A DNA stretch of 25,346 nucleotides from an uncultured Clostridia bacterium (GCA_910585485.1 CAJUEZ010000026.1:1-25346); one strand, 5' to 3'; numbered from the stretch's first letter, positions 1 to 8,492 are shown. The notes: generated from the letters alone by a model not told the origin. Numbers and translations are program-made.

Positions 1-1790
1 ATCTCAGCCGTTTCTATACCTGCGCTCTTTGAAATGATTGATACAAGCTTTTTCATCGCCTCTTTGTCAAGGTCACAGCCAACATAATAAACTGTTCCCT
101 TTCCGTAATTATTCACCGTTACAGCCGATTTGCCCTTGTAATATTCACTGCCGTATGTACACAGTGTTTTTGCCGATACACATTCTATAATATCGCACCA
201 TATCTCTGCCGTACCGTTTATCTCTCCGCATACCGTTACAGGCTTACGCAGCGCGTCAAATTCAACGGCCTCGATACCTGCTATTTCCTTAAATACTCCA
301 GGAAGCGCCATGGGACGAACTCTGTTATATTCGTCACGGCATCCGCTTCGGAAAGTCAGCACAAGAGTACCGCCGTTTTTAACATACTCCTTTACTTCCT
401 CTGCCTCTCTGTCAGTCACGATATTATATGCCATCATATATACCGCCTTGTATTTTTCATATTCTCCCGCTGACACGGCGGCGCTTATATTAAGGTTTGC
501 ATTTGCCTTGTAAAACGAGTACAAATGATTTTCGTAATTGTATTTGTCCGCATGACGCTTTATATCGTGTCCCCATACATTGTCATAGGATTTTACAATA
601 AGCGCGTCATATTGGTTCTTTCCGTTCATTATGTATTGTTCAAGCTTTTGAAGTTCTCTGCCCGTCTGTTGAAGTTCATAAAAGCGTCTGCGCGGGACAC
701 CGTCATGATCAAGCACACCGTACCAATACTGTTCCATACCGAAAAGCGCCGTTCTGAAACGAAAATACACAATCCCTTCCGCGCCGTGCGCGACCGCCTG
801 ATATGTCCAGAGTCGAAGCTGTCCCGGACGCGGAGTTGAGCCGAGAATGTCCCATCCGGCAGGACCCGACTGTTCCTCCATTACAACAAATCCCTTATCC
901 TTTGTTCCACGCATAATTTCATGCGCCATTGAAACGTATTCATATTCGGATGTTCCCCACTGATTGTCGGGATAATTGTCCCAAGATACAAAATCAAGGT
1001 CACGCGACAAATCATACGCGCTTATATCCGAAAAATGCCCCATGAGATTATGCGTAACAGGTATTTCTGTGTATTCACGCAGAATGTCTATCTGCATTTT
1101 CTGATATTTCACCCATGTATCGGACGCAAACCGTCTGAACTCCAAATCAAGCGCGGGATTATGCGACATTAAATCACCGTATGTACCCTCGCAGGAATTA
1201 TACGATGGAAGAATTATATCGTCAAACGAGTCATAGTCAAGACTCCAGAAAACACTGCCCCATTTTTTATTTAAATTGTCTATTGAGCCGTACTTTTCCG
1301 AGAGCCATTTTGAAAATGCTTTTCGGCAATGTTCACAGTAACAGCGCGCGGAGCCGTGACAGCCAAACTCATTGTCAATCTGCCACGCTATCACGTTCTG
1401 ATTATCCTTGTAATGACGAGCTATTTCACGAACAATACGCTCAGATAAATTTATGTAATCAGGATTATTTCCGCACCCTTCTCGCCTTGCGCCCCATTCT
1501 TTTTTCCGCCCGTACTTGTCACGCTGAACTATGTCGTATTTATTTACCAGCCATTTCGGAGGCGCGGCTGTCGGCGTGCCGAGAATAACCTTTATTCCCT
1601 CATTTGCCAAAACCTCAATCGACTCGTCCAAAAGCGAAAAATCAAACTGACCCTCACTTTTTTCAAACAGCCTCCATGCAAATTCGCCCATACGCACGGT
1701 ATTAAAACCGCCCTCCCTCATGAGTTTTGCCTGGGCTTTCCATTCAGCCCTGTCCCAATGTTCGGGATAATAGTCAACTCCAAAAATCAT
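1..1790 (-). CDS. GH42 beta-galactosidase, 3' end truncated by the window
   Basis: This gene encodes a glycoside hydrolase family 42 beta-galactosidase that removes terminal beta-galactose from oligosaccharides, probably galactan or arabinogalactan fragments taken into the cell, because no signal peptide is present. About 596 codons are visible and the family is usually 650-700 residues, so only the C-terminus is missing. The start MIFGVDYYPEHW is typical of GH42. Glu141 in WQIDNEFG is the acid/base and Glu305 in VMEEQSG the nucleophile. Cys106, Cys150, Cys152 and Cys155 match the structural zinc site known from Thermus A4 beta-galactosidase. The beta/alpha barrel is followed by the trimerisation domain, from about residue 390. 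AAAGGAG lies 7 nt before the ATG. It is divergent from an AraC regulator that probably controls it. The frame stays open to base 1. Confidence 0.95.
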   Translation of the reverse strand, partial: MIFGVDYYPEHWDRAEWKAQAKLMREGGFNTVRMGEFAWRLFEKSEGQFDFSLLDESIEVLANEGIKVILGTPTAAPPKWLVNKYDIVQRDKYGRKKEWGARREGCGNNPDYINLSERIVREIARHYKDNQNVIAWQIDNEFGCHGSARCYCEHCRKAFSKWLSEKYGSIDNLNKKWGSVFWSLDYDSFDDIILPSYNSCEGTYGDLMSHNPALDLEFRRFASDTWVKYQKMQIDILREYTEIPVTHNLMGHFSDISAYDLSRDLDFVSWDNYPDNQWGTSEYEYVSMAHEIMRGTKDKGFVVMEEQSGPAGWDILGSTPRPGQLRLWTYQAVAHGAEGIVYFRFRTALFGMEQYWYGVLDHDGVPRRRFYELQQTGRELQKLEQYIMNGKNQYDALIVKSYDNVWGHDIKRHADKYNYENHLYSFYKANANLNISAAVSAGEYEKYKAVYMMAYNIVTDREAEEVKEYVKNGGTLVLTFRSGCRDEYNRVRPMALPGVFKEIAGIEAVEFDALRKPVTVCGEINGTAEIWCDIIECVSAKTLCTYGSEYYKGKSAVTVNNYGKGTVYYVGCDLDKEAMKKLVSIISKSAGIETAE

Positions 1791-1802
1791 TTTCTTTCTC
1801 CT

Positions 1803-1919
1803 TTACGGCTTTATTCCAAGATATTTTGCACTTATATGTAAGAGCGCGTATATAAAACCCAAGTCCTCCGAGTTGGTAATTAAAACACTGTTCCCGACTG
1901 TGATTTTATTATTCCTCTT
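1803..1919 (-). other. Unassigned 38-codon open frame in the GH42 leader
   Basis: Between two TAA codons lies an open frame without ATG or GTG, ending ...AKYLGIKP-stop. Its stop codon overlaps the purine tract that serves as the GH42 ribosome binding site (CCGTAAAGGAG). That arrangement is common where an upstream operon gene ends just before the next gene. It may be the remnant of a lost upstream gene, an untranslated leader that happens to be open, or chance. I do not recognise a family, and 38 open codons alone are weak evidence. Confidence 0.25.
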
Positions 1920-1925
1920 TTATTA

Positions 1926-1931
1926 ATTATA
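1926..1931 (-). promoter_or_regulatory. Candidate -10 box of the GH42 promoter
   Basis: On the minus strand a perfect TATAAT lies about 135 nt before the GH42 start. No -35 hexamer resembling TTGACA sits 16-18 nt upstream, where the sequence reads AATATG. A good -10 with a poor -35 is the usual form of an activator-dependent promoter. That would fit activation by the adjacent AraC-family protein, which is an inference. Confidence 0.45.
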
Positions 1932-1979
1932 CAATACCTCAATTTTATCATATTTTCATCTAATATATTGGTAAAAACA

Positions 1980-2008
1980 TTGAGTTTTTTGGCATTATAT
2001 GATACAAT
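1980..2008 (+). promoter_or_regulatory. Predicted sigma-A promoter of the araC-type gene
   Basis: TTGAGT and TACAAT are separated by exactly 17 nt. Transcription would begin near 2015, at the edge of the ribosome binding site AAGGAG (2015-2020), so the leader would be very short. Confidence 0.5.
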
Positions 2009-2028
2009 AGCTGTAAGGAGTGATTGCT

Positions 2029-2841
2029 ATGACAGAAAAAGAGGTTACTATCTTCCCGAATATGTTTTTCGGACTTACACACTGTATTGACGAACAGCCC
2101 GATAATAACGATTTTAAGCTTCATAATCATGATAATGTATACGAAATTGTTTTATTTCTGAGCGGTGATGCCGAATTTTACGCAGAGGGAAATGTATATA
2201 AGCTCAAACCGTATGATATGGTTATAACACGCCCGTTTGAAATGCATCATATTAAATGCCTCAGTAAAAAAACATATGAGCGTATAATTTTATATATCAG
2301 TACGGAATATTTTGAACAGAACCGCTGTGAAAAATTTGAAAGTATATTTACAGACCGTCCTCCCGGTACGGGTAATCTAATTCCCGCGGATATTGTTAAG
2401 GATACGCTTCTCAATCCTATAAATCGTATAAATGTCTATATACACGAAGGCTCACTCACTGCCGCAAACGGTGTTGTAATTGAGTTTCTGTATCTGTTAA
2501 ACGGGTCAAAGTCTGCAATATCACCCTCGAAATCAATGGATAAGCGTATAAGCAATATCGTTATGTACATAAACGAACATCTTTCCGAAAAAATCACGCT
2601 TGATTTTCTTTCGGAAAAGTTCTTTATAAACAAGTATCATCTTTGTAAAATCTTCAAAAAAAATACGGGCTACACGCTTAATCAATATATAAACTATAAG
2701 CGTATTCTTCTTGTGCGCGAGCTTCATTCAAGCGGTCAGACCCTGCTTGAAGCGAGCACAAATGCCGGCTTTAACAATTACTCGCACTTTTACAGGCTGT
2801 ATGTAAAGAAAACAGGAATGACACCGAAAAATATGAATTGA
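2029..2841 (+). CDS. AraC-family transcriptional regulator with cupin sensor domain
   Basis: A 270-residue AraC/XylS-family regulator. Residues about 20-100 form a cupin-like effector domain with an HNHD motif near residue 31 and the YEIVLFLSGDAEF strand pattern typical of sugar-sensing members. Residues about 170-270 hold the two helix-turn-helix DNA-binding units: ITLDFLSEKFFINKYHLCKIFKK, in the first, and the conserved AGFNNYSHFYRLYVKKTGMTP signature, closing the second. The ATG at 2029 is preferred because AAGGAG lies 8 nt before it; a GTG at 2020 overlaps that site. It is divergent from the GH42 gene across about 240 nt, the classic layout of a local sugar-responsive activator. The effector is unknown; a galactose- or arabinose-containing oligosaccharide is a reasonable guess. 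Confidence 0.9.
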   Translation: MTEKEVTIFPNMFFGLTHCIDEQPDNNDFKLHNHDNVYEIVLFLSGDAEFYAEGNVYKLKPYDMVITRPFEMHHIKCLSKKTYERIILYISTEYFEQNRCEKFESIFTDRPPGTGNLIPADIVKDTLLNPINRINVYIHEGSLTAANGVVIEFLYLLNGSKSAISPSKSMDKRISNIVMYINEHLSEKITLDFLSEKFFINKYHLCKIFKKNTGYTLNQYINYKRILLVRELHSSGQTLLEASTNAGFNNYSHFYRLYVKKTGMTPKNMN

Positions 2842-2843
2842 CG

Positions 2844-2879
2844 CAATAAAAGGAGCTGTAAAAACAGCTCCTTTTATTG
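2844..2879. terminator. Bidirectional intrinsic terminator between the araC-type and SASP genes
   Basis: A perfect 16-bp stem (CAATAAAAGGAGCTGT with its complement) closes a four-base AAAA loop, 2 nt after the regulator stop codon. The U-rich stretch lies within the 3' arm in either direction. It also lies 10 nt beyond the stop of the convergent SASP gene, so it probably serves both. Confidence 0.85.
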
Positions 2880-2889
2880 TCCGTACAAA

Positions 2890-3066
2890 TTACTTATTCT
2901 GATTTTCGTAACTCTCAACCATCTTCTTAACCATCTGACCGCCGATTGAGCCTGCCTGCTTAGCTGTAAGTTCGCCGTTATAACCCTGTCCAAGTGTTAC
3001 GCCTACTTCTCTTGCGGCTTCCATCTTAAACTGTTCCAATCCTGCTTTTTTACTGTTTTTTGACAT
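2890..3066 (-). CDS. Alpha/beta-type small acid-soluble spore protein (SASP)
   Basis: A 58-residue DNA-binding protein that coats and protects the chromosome in dormant spores. The first half contains QFKMEAAREVGV, where the germination protease normally cuts at E-x-A followed by a residue and Glu; here the site would be EAA/REVG. The second half carries the family signature (GYNGELTAKQAGSIGGQMVK), shared by alpha/beta-type SASPs. AGGAGAG precedes the ATG by 7 nt. It is a single gene with its own leader after recG and shares a terminator with the regulator on the other strand. It is too short for many gene finders but the family match is unambiguous. Confidence 0.95.
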   Translation of the reverse strand: MSKNSKKAGLEQFKMEAAREVGVTLGQGYNGELTAKQAGSIGGQMVKKMVESYENQNK

Positions 3067-3092
3067 AGTTTTTCTCTCCTCTATATAAAGTT

Positions 3093-3122
3093 TTGAGTGG
3101 TTTACCCAATCATAATTTATGC
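3093..3122 (-). promoter_or_regulatory. Candidate sigma-G promoter of the SASP gene
   Basis: On the minus strand GCATA matches the sigma-G -35 element (gHATR). It is followed after 18 nt by CACTCAA, a 5-of-7 match to the -10 consensus CATNHTA. SASP genes are known members of the forespore sigma-G regulon, so the assignment fits, but the -10 is imperfect. Confidence 0.3.
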
Positions 3123-3153
3123 AGATTGCAGAAATATAAACATGTAATTTTTT

Positions 3154-5196
3154 CTAATTCATAACTATGTCCGAATTAATAATCCTATCCGCTCTTTTCC
3201 TAAGCTTTTTATATTTATCACTTTCCATCTTCGGATCTTCTTCCATGATTTCTTTTGCAGCCATCTGCGACACAGCGAGTATGTCGCGGTCTTCGAACAT
3301 ATTTGCAATCTTCATTTCGGGAAGACCGTGCTGACGAGTACCGAAAAAGTCTCCCGGTCCGCGAATCTGCAAATCTTGCTCGCTTATATAAAAGCCGTCA
3401 TTGGAAATACACATAGTTTCCATGCGCTTTTTAGTGACCTCATTATTGCCGTGTGCGATCAGTATACAATACGCTTGTTCACCGCCTCGTCCTACGCGTC
3501 CTCTAAGCTGATGAAGCTGTGAAAGACCAAAACGCTCGGCATTTTCTACTATCATTATATTAGCGTTCGGAACATTTACTCCCACCTCTATAACGGTTGT
3601 GGATACAAGAATCTGTATTGCTCCTCTGACAAACTCATCCATCACAGCTTCCTTTAATTTAGGTTTCATTTTGCCGTGCATAAGACCTATATTAAAAGAA
3701 GTAAATATTGATTGCAGTTTTTCCGCAAGCATTTCGGCATTTTGCAAGTCGCTCTTTTCCGTTTCAGCCACAAGCGGACATACAACGTAAGCCTGCATAC
3801 CATTGCTGACATTCTTCTCCAAAAAAGCAAACACGCGCTTTCTCATACTTTCTCCAACAGCGTATGTCTTCACTGACTTTCTGCCCGGCGGAAGTTCATC
3901 TATCACAGAAATATCCAAATCTCCATAAAGAATCAGCGCAAGCGTTCTTGGAATAGGTGTTGCGGACATAATGAGCATATGCGGATTATTTCCCTTTGCA
4001 GCAAGTTTTGCCCGCTGTTCAACACCAAATCGGTGCTGTTCGTCGGCAACCACCAACGCAAGGTCTGAAAATCCCACAGTGTCCTGTATTATCGCGTGCG
4101 TTCCCACAACAACGTCAGCCGCGCCCGTTGAAATCATATCGTATGCAAGCCGTTTTTCCTTTGCCTTCATACTTCCTGTAAGCATAACGACATTTATATT
4201 CATTCCCGCAAAAAACTCAGTAAGCGTCTGTGCGTGCTGCAGTGCAAGTATTTCAGTCGGCACCATCATTGCCGCCTGATGACCGTTCTTTACCGCAGTA
4301 TATATCGCCGCCGCCGCGACAGCCGTTTTACCGCTTCCGACATCTCCCTGGACAAGCCTGTTCATCATTTTACCGCTTTTACAGTCGCTCAGAATCTCGT
4401 TAAGCGTCCTTTTCTGCGCGCCTGTCAGCGGAAAAGGAAGCGTTTTCACAAAATCTCTCACGCAAAGAATATCGTCAAATTTAACGCTGTCCTTGATTGT
4501 ATTCTCATCCTTCCGCGATGAAAGAGCAAGCTGCAAAATAAGCAATTCTTCAAAAACAAATCGCTCTCTCGCTATATTATAACTGTCAAAATCCTCAGGG
4601 AAATGTATATTTTTCATAGCGTAATTAATTTCCGCTATGTGATATTGCTTACGTATTTCATCAGGAATATACTCCTCCAGACTTCCCGCCTCTTTTATCG
4701 CAAATTCCATGGCTGACTGGACTATTTTTTGAGTAAGTCCTTCAGTAAGCGGATACAGCGGGACTATTTTGCCCGTAAAACGACTCGTCCCCTTTTTCTC
4801 AAACACAGGATTTATCATTTCTTTCTTTCCGCGGCTTTTAGTTATTTTACCGTACAATATGTACTCGTCGCCTGTCATGAATTGTCCTTTGACGTATCTG
4901 TTATTATACCAAACAACGTTTAATGCCCCTGTCGAATCGCTTACAATCATAGTTGAAACGAGCAGATTACGTCTGACGCGCGCGTCCTTTACAGGCGAAA
5001 AAACGGTGACGCTTACGCACACCGTTTCGCCTTCAACACAGTCGGCAATCTCCTTCATCTGTGAGCGGTCCTCATGAGAACGAGGAAAATAGTAAAGTAA
5101 ATCTTCGACTGTTTTTATCCCTTTTTTTCTAAATAGTTCGGCGCGTTTTTCACCGATACCTTTTAAATACTGAATATCCTTGCTTATGCCTATCAC
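3154..5196 (-). CDS. recG: ATP-dependent DNA helicase RecG
   Basis: A 680-residue monomeric superfamily 2 helicase that remodels stalled replication forks and branch-migrates Holliday junctions; its length matches Bacillus RecG. The N-terminal wedge/OB domain covers about residues 1-230, starting with the usual IQYLKGIGEKRAELF. The helicase domains follow, with Walker A GDVGSGKT at 284-291, DEQH at 385-388, SATPIPRTLAL (motif III) and the late motif QLRGRVGR. The start is a GTG whose first G closes the purine tract AAAAAAGG, so the ribosome binding site and start codon almost fuse. An ATG 13 nt upstream is out of frame. It is the last gene of a yloU-fakA-recG operon, 24 nt after fakA, an order conserved in Firmicutes. 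Confidence 0.97.
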   Translation of the reverse strand: MIGISKDIQYLKGIGEKRAELFRKKGIKTVEDLLYYFPRSHEDRSQMKEIADCVEGETVCVSVTVFSPVKDARVRRNLLVSTMIVSDSTGALNVVWYNNRYVKGQFMTGDEYILYGKITKSRGKKEMINPVFEKKGTSRFTGKIVPLYPLTEGLTQKIVQSAMEFAIKEAGSLEEYIPDEIRKQYHIAEINYAMKNIHFPEDFDSYNIARERFVFEELLILQLALSSRKDENTIKDSVKFDDILCVRDFVKTLPFPLTGAQKRTLNEILSDCKSGKMMNRLVQGDVGSGKTAVAAAAIYTAVKNGHQAAMMVPTEILALQHAQTLTEFFAGMNINVVMLTGSMKAKEKRLAYDMISTGAADVVVGTHAIIQDTVGFSDLALVVADEQHRFGVEQRAKLAAKGNNPHMLIMSATPIPRTLALILYGDLDISVIDELPPGRKSVKTYAVGESMRKRVFAFLEKNVSNGMQAYVVCPLVAETEKSDLQNAEMLAEKLQSIFTSFNIGLMHGKMKPKLKEAVMDEFVRGAIQILVSTTVIEVGVNVPNANIMIVENAERFGLSQLHQLRGRVGRGGEQAYCILIAHGNNEVTKKRMETMCISNDGFYISEQDLQIRGPGDFFGTRQHGLPEMKIANMFEDRDILAVSQMAAKEIMEEDPKMESDKYKKLRKRADRIINSDIVMN

Positions 5197-5220
5197 CTTT
5201 TTTCTTCATGTCGCAAGTAT

Positions 5221-6930
5221 TTATTCCACCGCGATAATATAGTAGTACAACGGCTGACCGCCCTTTTTAAATGACACTTCGATTTCATCATCTGCATATT
5301 TTGCTTCAAGCGCTTTTTGCATACGCTCCGCTTGCTGCTTTTTTATATCCTTTCCGTAATACACAGTGATATATTCCGTGTCTTCATCAGTCATTTTTGA
5401 AACAACACTGCAAAGCACATCATCTAAATCTTTTCCGACATGTGTGATTTTTCCCTCAATCATTCCAAGAATATCATCTTTTTTTATCTTAACGCTATTA
5501 ATCTCAGTATCTCGAACAGCGTAAGTAAGCTGTGCGGAAGACACATTTCCTATAGCTTTTATCATGTTTCTTGTATTGATTTCTTCTGACTTTTTATCAT
5601 TAAAACTCATCATCGCACTGATGCACTGAGGGATACTTATTGATTCAATAACAACAATCTTTTTATTCTCCGCAAGTTCCGCCGCCTGCTTCGCTGCCAT
5701 AATTATATTTTTATTGTTCGGTAAAACATAAACTGTCTCTGCGTTTACCCGATTGACGGCGCTTAGTATATCTTCTGTACTCGGATTCATTGTCTGTCCG
5801 CCCTCAATCACTTTATCTACACCAAGGTCTTTTAGAATATCCGTTATTCCTTTTCCCATACAAACCGCTACAAAGCCAAATTCCTTAGCCAGAGCGATTT
5901 CTTTCTGTTTTGTATCTTTTTTTACTCTCGGTTTTGATTTTTTCTTATCTTCTACCGAAACGGGCATTTTCTGCGTCTCTTTTATGATAGTTTTATGCTG
6001 ATGTTTCATATTGTCTATCTTAAGATTGATCATTTCGCCAAGTTTTATCGCTTCTTCAAGCACAAAACCAGGATGATTCGTATGAATATGCACCTTTACA
6101 ATTTCCTCATCATCAATAACTAGCATGCAATCACCTTTGGGTGATATGGTATTTCTAAAGTCCTCTACATCAAGTCCCTTTGATTTTTTTTCAACTATAA
6201 ATTCAGTGCAATATCTATATTTTATATCGTCAGTTTTTATAGTTTTCTGAGATTTCTTCACTTTAGGGACTTCTTCTTTAAATGCAGCGTCTTCTTTTTC
6301 TATAACCGCATTGTTTTTCAGAAAATGCAGAGCGCCTTCAAGTAAAAACATCCAACCCTGTCCACCTGCGTCAACTACACCGGCTTGTTTTAGAGCGGGA
6401 AGCATTTGCGTTGTTTTAGCCAACGCTTTATTCCCGCGTTCCACAGCTTTTTCCATAACTGTGACTATATCCTTCTCAGTGTTTGCCGCAAGCTGCGCTC
6501 CTATGGAAACCTCTCTGGCGACTGTCAAAATAGTGCCTTCAGTCGGCTTCATAACCGCCTTATATGCCGCGCCCGCACCTTCTTTTAACGCAAGTGCAAG
6601 TTCCTCACTGCCGCATTGATTTTTTCCTTTGAAACTCTTCGCAATCCCTCTGAAAAACTGCGACAAAATAACTCCCGAATTTCCCCTTGCTCCTCGCAAA
6701 GCAGCAAATGCCATCACATCTGCCGCCTTTGCAAGCGTCAAATCCGTCTTATTATCAAGTTCCGAAGCAATCGCCATAACCGTCAGAGACATATTTGTAC
6801 CTGTATCGCCGTCTGGAACCGGAAACACATTCAATTCATCCACAATTTTTTTATTATTATACAAATTATTTGCTCCGCTGATTATCATCCGCGCAAATAC
6901 GTTTCCTTGAATCTTATCTATTTCAATCAC
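5221..6930 (-). CDS. fakA: Fatty acid kinase catalytic subunit FakA (YloV, DhaL/DegV-like)
   Basis: A 569-residue kinase that phosphorylates fatty acids held by a separate FakB carrier, producing acyl-phosphate for phospholipid synthesis. Residues about 8-205 are the DhaL nucleotide-binding domain with the Mg-ATP signature NVFPVPDGDTGTNM (34-47). The middle domain keeps Cys241 and His281/His283 (HIHTNHPG), equivalent to the metal-site residues reported for Staphylococcus FakA. A charged linker near 320-345 leads to the C-terminal domain (350-569). No fakB gene lies in the window, so the carrier must be encoded elsewhere. The start is GTG at 6930, directly after GAGGG; there is no better in-frame start, and the protein begins just before the conserved IxG-FxxMI segment. 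It lies 31 nt after yloU. Confidence 0.93.
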   Translation of the reverse strand: MIEIDKIQGNVFARMIISGANNLYNNKKIVDELNVFPVPDGDTGTNMSLTVMAIASELDNKTDLTLAKAADVMAFAALRGARGNSGVILSQFFRGIAKSFKGKNQCGSEELALALKEGAGAAYKAVMKPTEGTILTVAREVSIGAQLAANTEKDIVTVMEKAVERGNKALAKTTQMLPALKQAGVVDAGGQGWMFLLEGALHFLKNNAVIEKEDAAFKEEVPKVKKSQKTIKTDDIKYRYCTEFIVEKKSKGLDVEDFRNTISPKGDCMLVIDDEEIVKVHIHTNHPGFVLEEAIKLGEMINLKIDNMKHQHKTIIKETQKMPVSVEDKKKSKPRVKKDTKQKEIALAKEFGFVAVCMGKGITDILKDLGVDKVIEGGQTMNPSTEDILSAVNRVNAETVYVLPNNKNIIMAAKQAAELAENKKIVVIESISIPQCISAMMSFNDKKSEEINTRNMIKAIGNVSSAQLTYAVRDTEINSVKIKKDDILGMIEGKITHVGKDLDDVLCSVVSKMTDEDTEYITVYYGKDIKKQQAERMQKALEAKYADDEIEVSFKKGGQPLYYYIIAVE

Positions 6931-6961
6931 CCCTCAAAAACATCTTTCCAAAAAGTGCCTC

Positions 6962-7327
6962 TTAATCTACTCTTACGCCTTCCACTTTAACATTTACTCT
7001 GTTTACCTTTATGCCGACAGCGCTCTCTATAATATAACGAACACGGTTTACGATACTCTTACATACAGTATTTATATTTATGCCGTATTCCACAATAAGA
7101 TGAATTTCAGCTACGACTCCGTCATTTTCAACATTAATGCTGATTCCCTTTGACATGCTGTCCGGTCTTAAAAGATTTACTATACCGTCCTTTTTATTTC
7201 TTGACGCCATTCCAACGACTCCGTAACACCTTGTCGCTACAGCGCCCGCAATATCCGCGATAACTCCGTTCGCAATCGTAACCTCTCCTAAATCACTGCT
7301 TGTTTTCAATACCATATCTATATTCAT
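6962..7327 (-). CDS. yloU: Asp23/Gls24-family protein (YloU-like)
   Basis: A 121-residue Asp23/Gls24 (DUF322) protein. The family is cytoplasmic, often membrane-associated, and linked to envelope stress; its biochemical role is not settled. The core starts with LGEVTIANGVIADIAGAVAT and CYGVVGMASRN, which match YloU closely, and ends with the repeated beta strand VNRVNVKVEGVRV. Three starts are possible: GTG at 7336, ATG at 7327 and ATG at 7315. The only ribosome binding site-like tract, AAAGGA, abuts the 7327 ATG and lies 12 nt before 7315, so the exact start is uncertain. It is the first gene of the yloU-fakA-recG operon and has a predicted promoter just upstream. Confidence 0.9.
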   Translation of the reverse strand: MNIDMVLKTSSDLGEVTIANGVIADIAGAVATRCYGVVGMASRNKKDGIVNLLRPDSMSKGISINVENDGVVAEIHLIVEYGININTVCKSIVNRVRYIIESAVGIKVNRVNVKVEGVRVD

Positions 7328-7359
7328 TCCTTTCACGCTGAAATATTATACTTAATATT

Positions 7360-7388
7360 ATTGTACTATAAAATCATGAAATAGTCTA
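7360..7388 (-). promoter_or_regulatory. Predicted promoter of the yloU-fakA-recG operon
   Basis: On the minus strand TAGACT and TACAAT are separated by 17 nt, about 33 nt before the ATG at 7327. A second TATAAT (near 7345) lies closer to the gene but lacks a recognisable -35. Confidence 0.45.
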
Positions 7389-7432
7389 TATGTAAATTAA
7401 GATTTTCAAAAATTTATTGCTCGCACTAAAAA

Positions 7433-7470
7433 AACTTCCCTTGTTTTTCTTGCGGAAACAAAGGAAAGTT
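7433..7470 (-). terminator. Intrinsic terminator after xerD
   Basis: On the minus strand the arms AACTTTCCTTTGTTT and AACAAGGGAAGTT pair with one bulge and a mismatch around a loop of about 10 nt. A run of seven T follows. It lies about 33 nt beyond the xerD stop and before the yloU promoter, insulating the two units. Confidence 0.7.
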
Positions 7471-7503
7471 ATTTTTTTAGTTATATATTGGCATATTTTT
7501 AAT

Positions 7504-8388
7504 TTACGCTCTCGGATGCGCCTTTGCGTAAACATCCTTAATCTTACTGTTTATCACTCTTGAATATACTTGCGTTGATGAAATATCGGCATGTCCCATC
7601 ATTTCCTGAATTGAGTGTAAATCCGCGCCGTTTTCCAAAAGGTGCGCGGCAAAAGAATGTCGAAGCGTATGCGGTGTTATCTCCGCGTTTATATTTGCTT
7701 GATTGCGGTAATATTTAATCAGTTTCCAAAATCCCTGTCTTGAAAGACGAACTCCACTGCAATTTACAAAAAGAGCTGTTTCATTTTCATCTCTGATCAT
7801 ATACGCTCTGGAATTTTTTACATAAGAATCAAGCGCGTCTTTAGCTTTTTTCCCCATCGGAATAATACGTTCTTTTTTTCCGCCTCTGCATATGATAAAA
7901 CTCATCGGAATGTTTACATCGGCAATATCAAGATTTATCAGTTCCGAAACGCGTATACCGGTCGCATACAGAAGTTCTAACATAGCTTTGTCTCTTATAC
8001 CTTTATTGTCAGATATGTCAGGCTGTTCCAAAAGTTTCTCAACCTCGCCTCCGGCAAGTATTTGAGGAGTTTTCTTCTCTACATGAGGAGCCTCAAGATT
8101 AAGCGTAGGATTGGAAGCCACGCTCCCCTTCTGCATCATAAACATATAAAACGAGCGAAGTGAAGCAAGTGTCCTTGAAACTGTTGAACTTGCCTTTCCT
8201 TTCTTTTGCAAAAACAGCAGGTATGACAAAATTGTCGTCTTTGTCGCCATAGACGCATCCTTTATTCCGCTTTCGCCCAAATATGTAATATACTGCGTAA
8301 CGTCACGCTTATACGATTCTACCGTATTCGTTGACTTATGACGTACATTTGTCATGAAGCTTGTATATTCATCTACATACGTATTCAT
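7504..8388 (-). CDS. xerD: Site-specific tyrosine recombinase XerD
   Basis: A 294-residue tyrosine recombinase of the XerC/XerD type, which resolves chromosome dimers at dif during division. Residues 1-90 are the SAM-like core-binding domain and 105-294 the catalytic domain. The catalytic set is complete: Arg146 (ATGIRVSEL), Lys171 or Lys172 (GGKKERIIP), His240 and Arg243 (PHTLRHSFAAHLL), His266 (MMGHADISST) and nucleophile Tyr275 (QVYSRV). The length and the lack of nearby phage genes or att repeats point to the housekeeping enzyme rather than an integrase. A G-rich tract GGGGGGGAG lies 9 nt before the ATG and acts as ribosome binding site. It follows spoIIM on the same strand but has its own predicted promoter. 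Confidence 0.92.
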   Translation of the reverse strand: MNTYVDEYTSFMTNVRHKSTNTVESYKRDVTQYITYLGESGIKDASMATKTTILSYLLFLQKKGKASSTVSRTLASLRSFYMFMMQKGSVASNPTLNLEAPHVEKKTPQILAGGEVEKLLEQPDISDNKGIRDKAMLELLYATGIRVSELINLDIADVNIPMSFIICRGGKKERIIPMGKKAKDALDSYVKNSRAYMIRDENETALFVNCSGVRLSRQGFWKLIKYYRNQANINAEITPHTLRHSFAAHLLENGADLHSIQEMMGHADISSTQVYSRVINSKIKDVYAKAHPRA

Positions 8389-8464
8389 TTAGTATCTCCC
8401 CCCCTGTTTTTACTGATTGTTTACATATATTTCAGAAATGTTTCATTTGTATTTCAATAATGTT

Positions 8465-8492
8465 ATTATAACACATTTTTTTGATTTGTAAA
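8465..8492 (-). promoter_or_regulatory. Predicted sigma-A promoter of xerD
   Basis: On the minus strand TTTACA and a perfect TATAAT are separated by 16 nt, giving a leader of about 70 nt. It lies in the 162-nt gap after spoIIM, so xerD can be transcribed in vegetative cells independently of the sporulation gene. Confidence 0.6.

Noticed and set aside
525..1588. Plus-strand open frames opposite the GH42 gene
   Set aside because: Their translations show no family features and they lie wholly opposite a clear GH42 coding frame that stays open across the whole stretch.
7504..8388. Tyrosine recombinase as evidence of an integrated element
   Set aside because: The protein has the size and sequence of housekeeping XerD, and there are no phage, relaxase or att-like repeats nearby.
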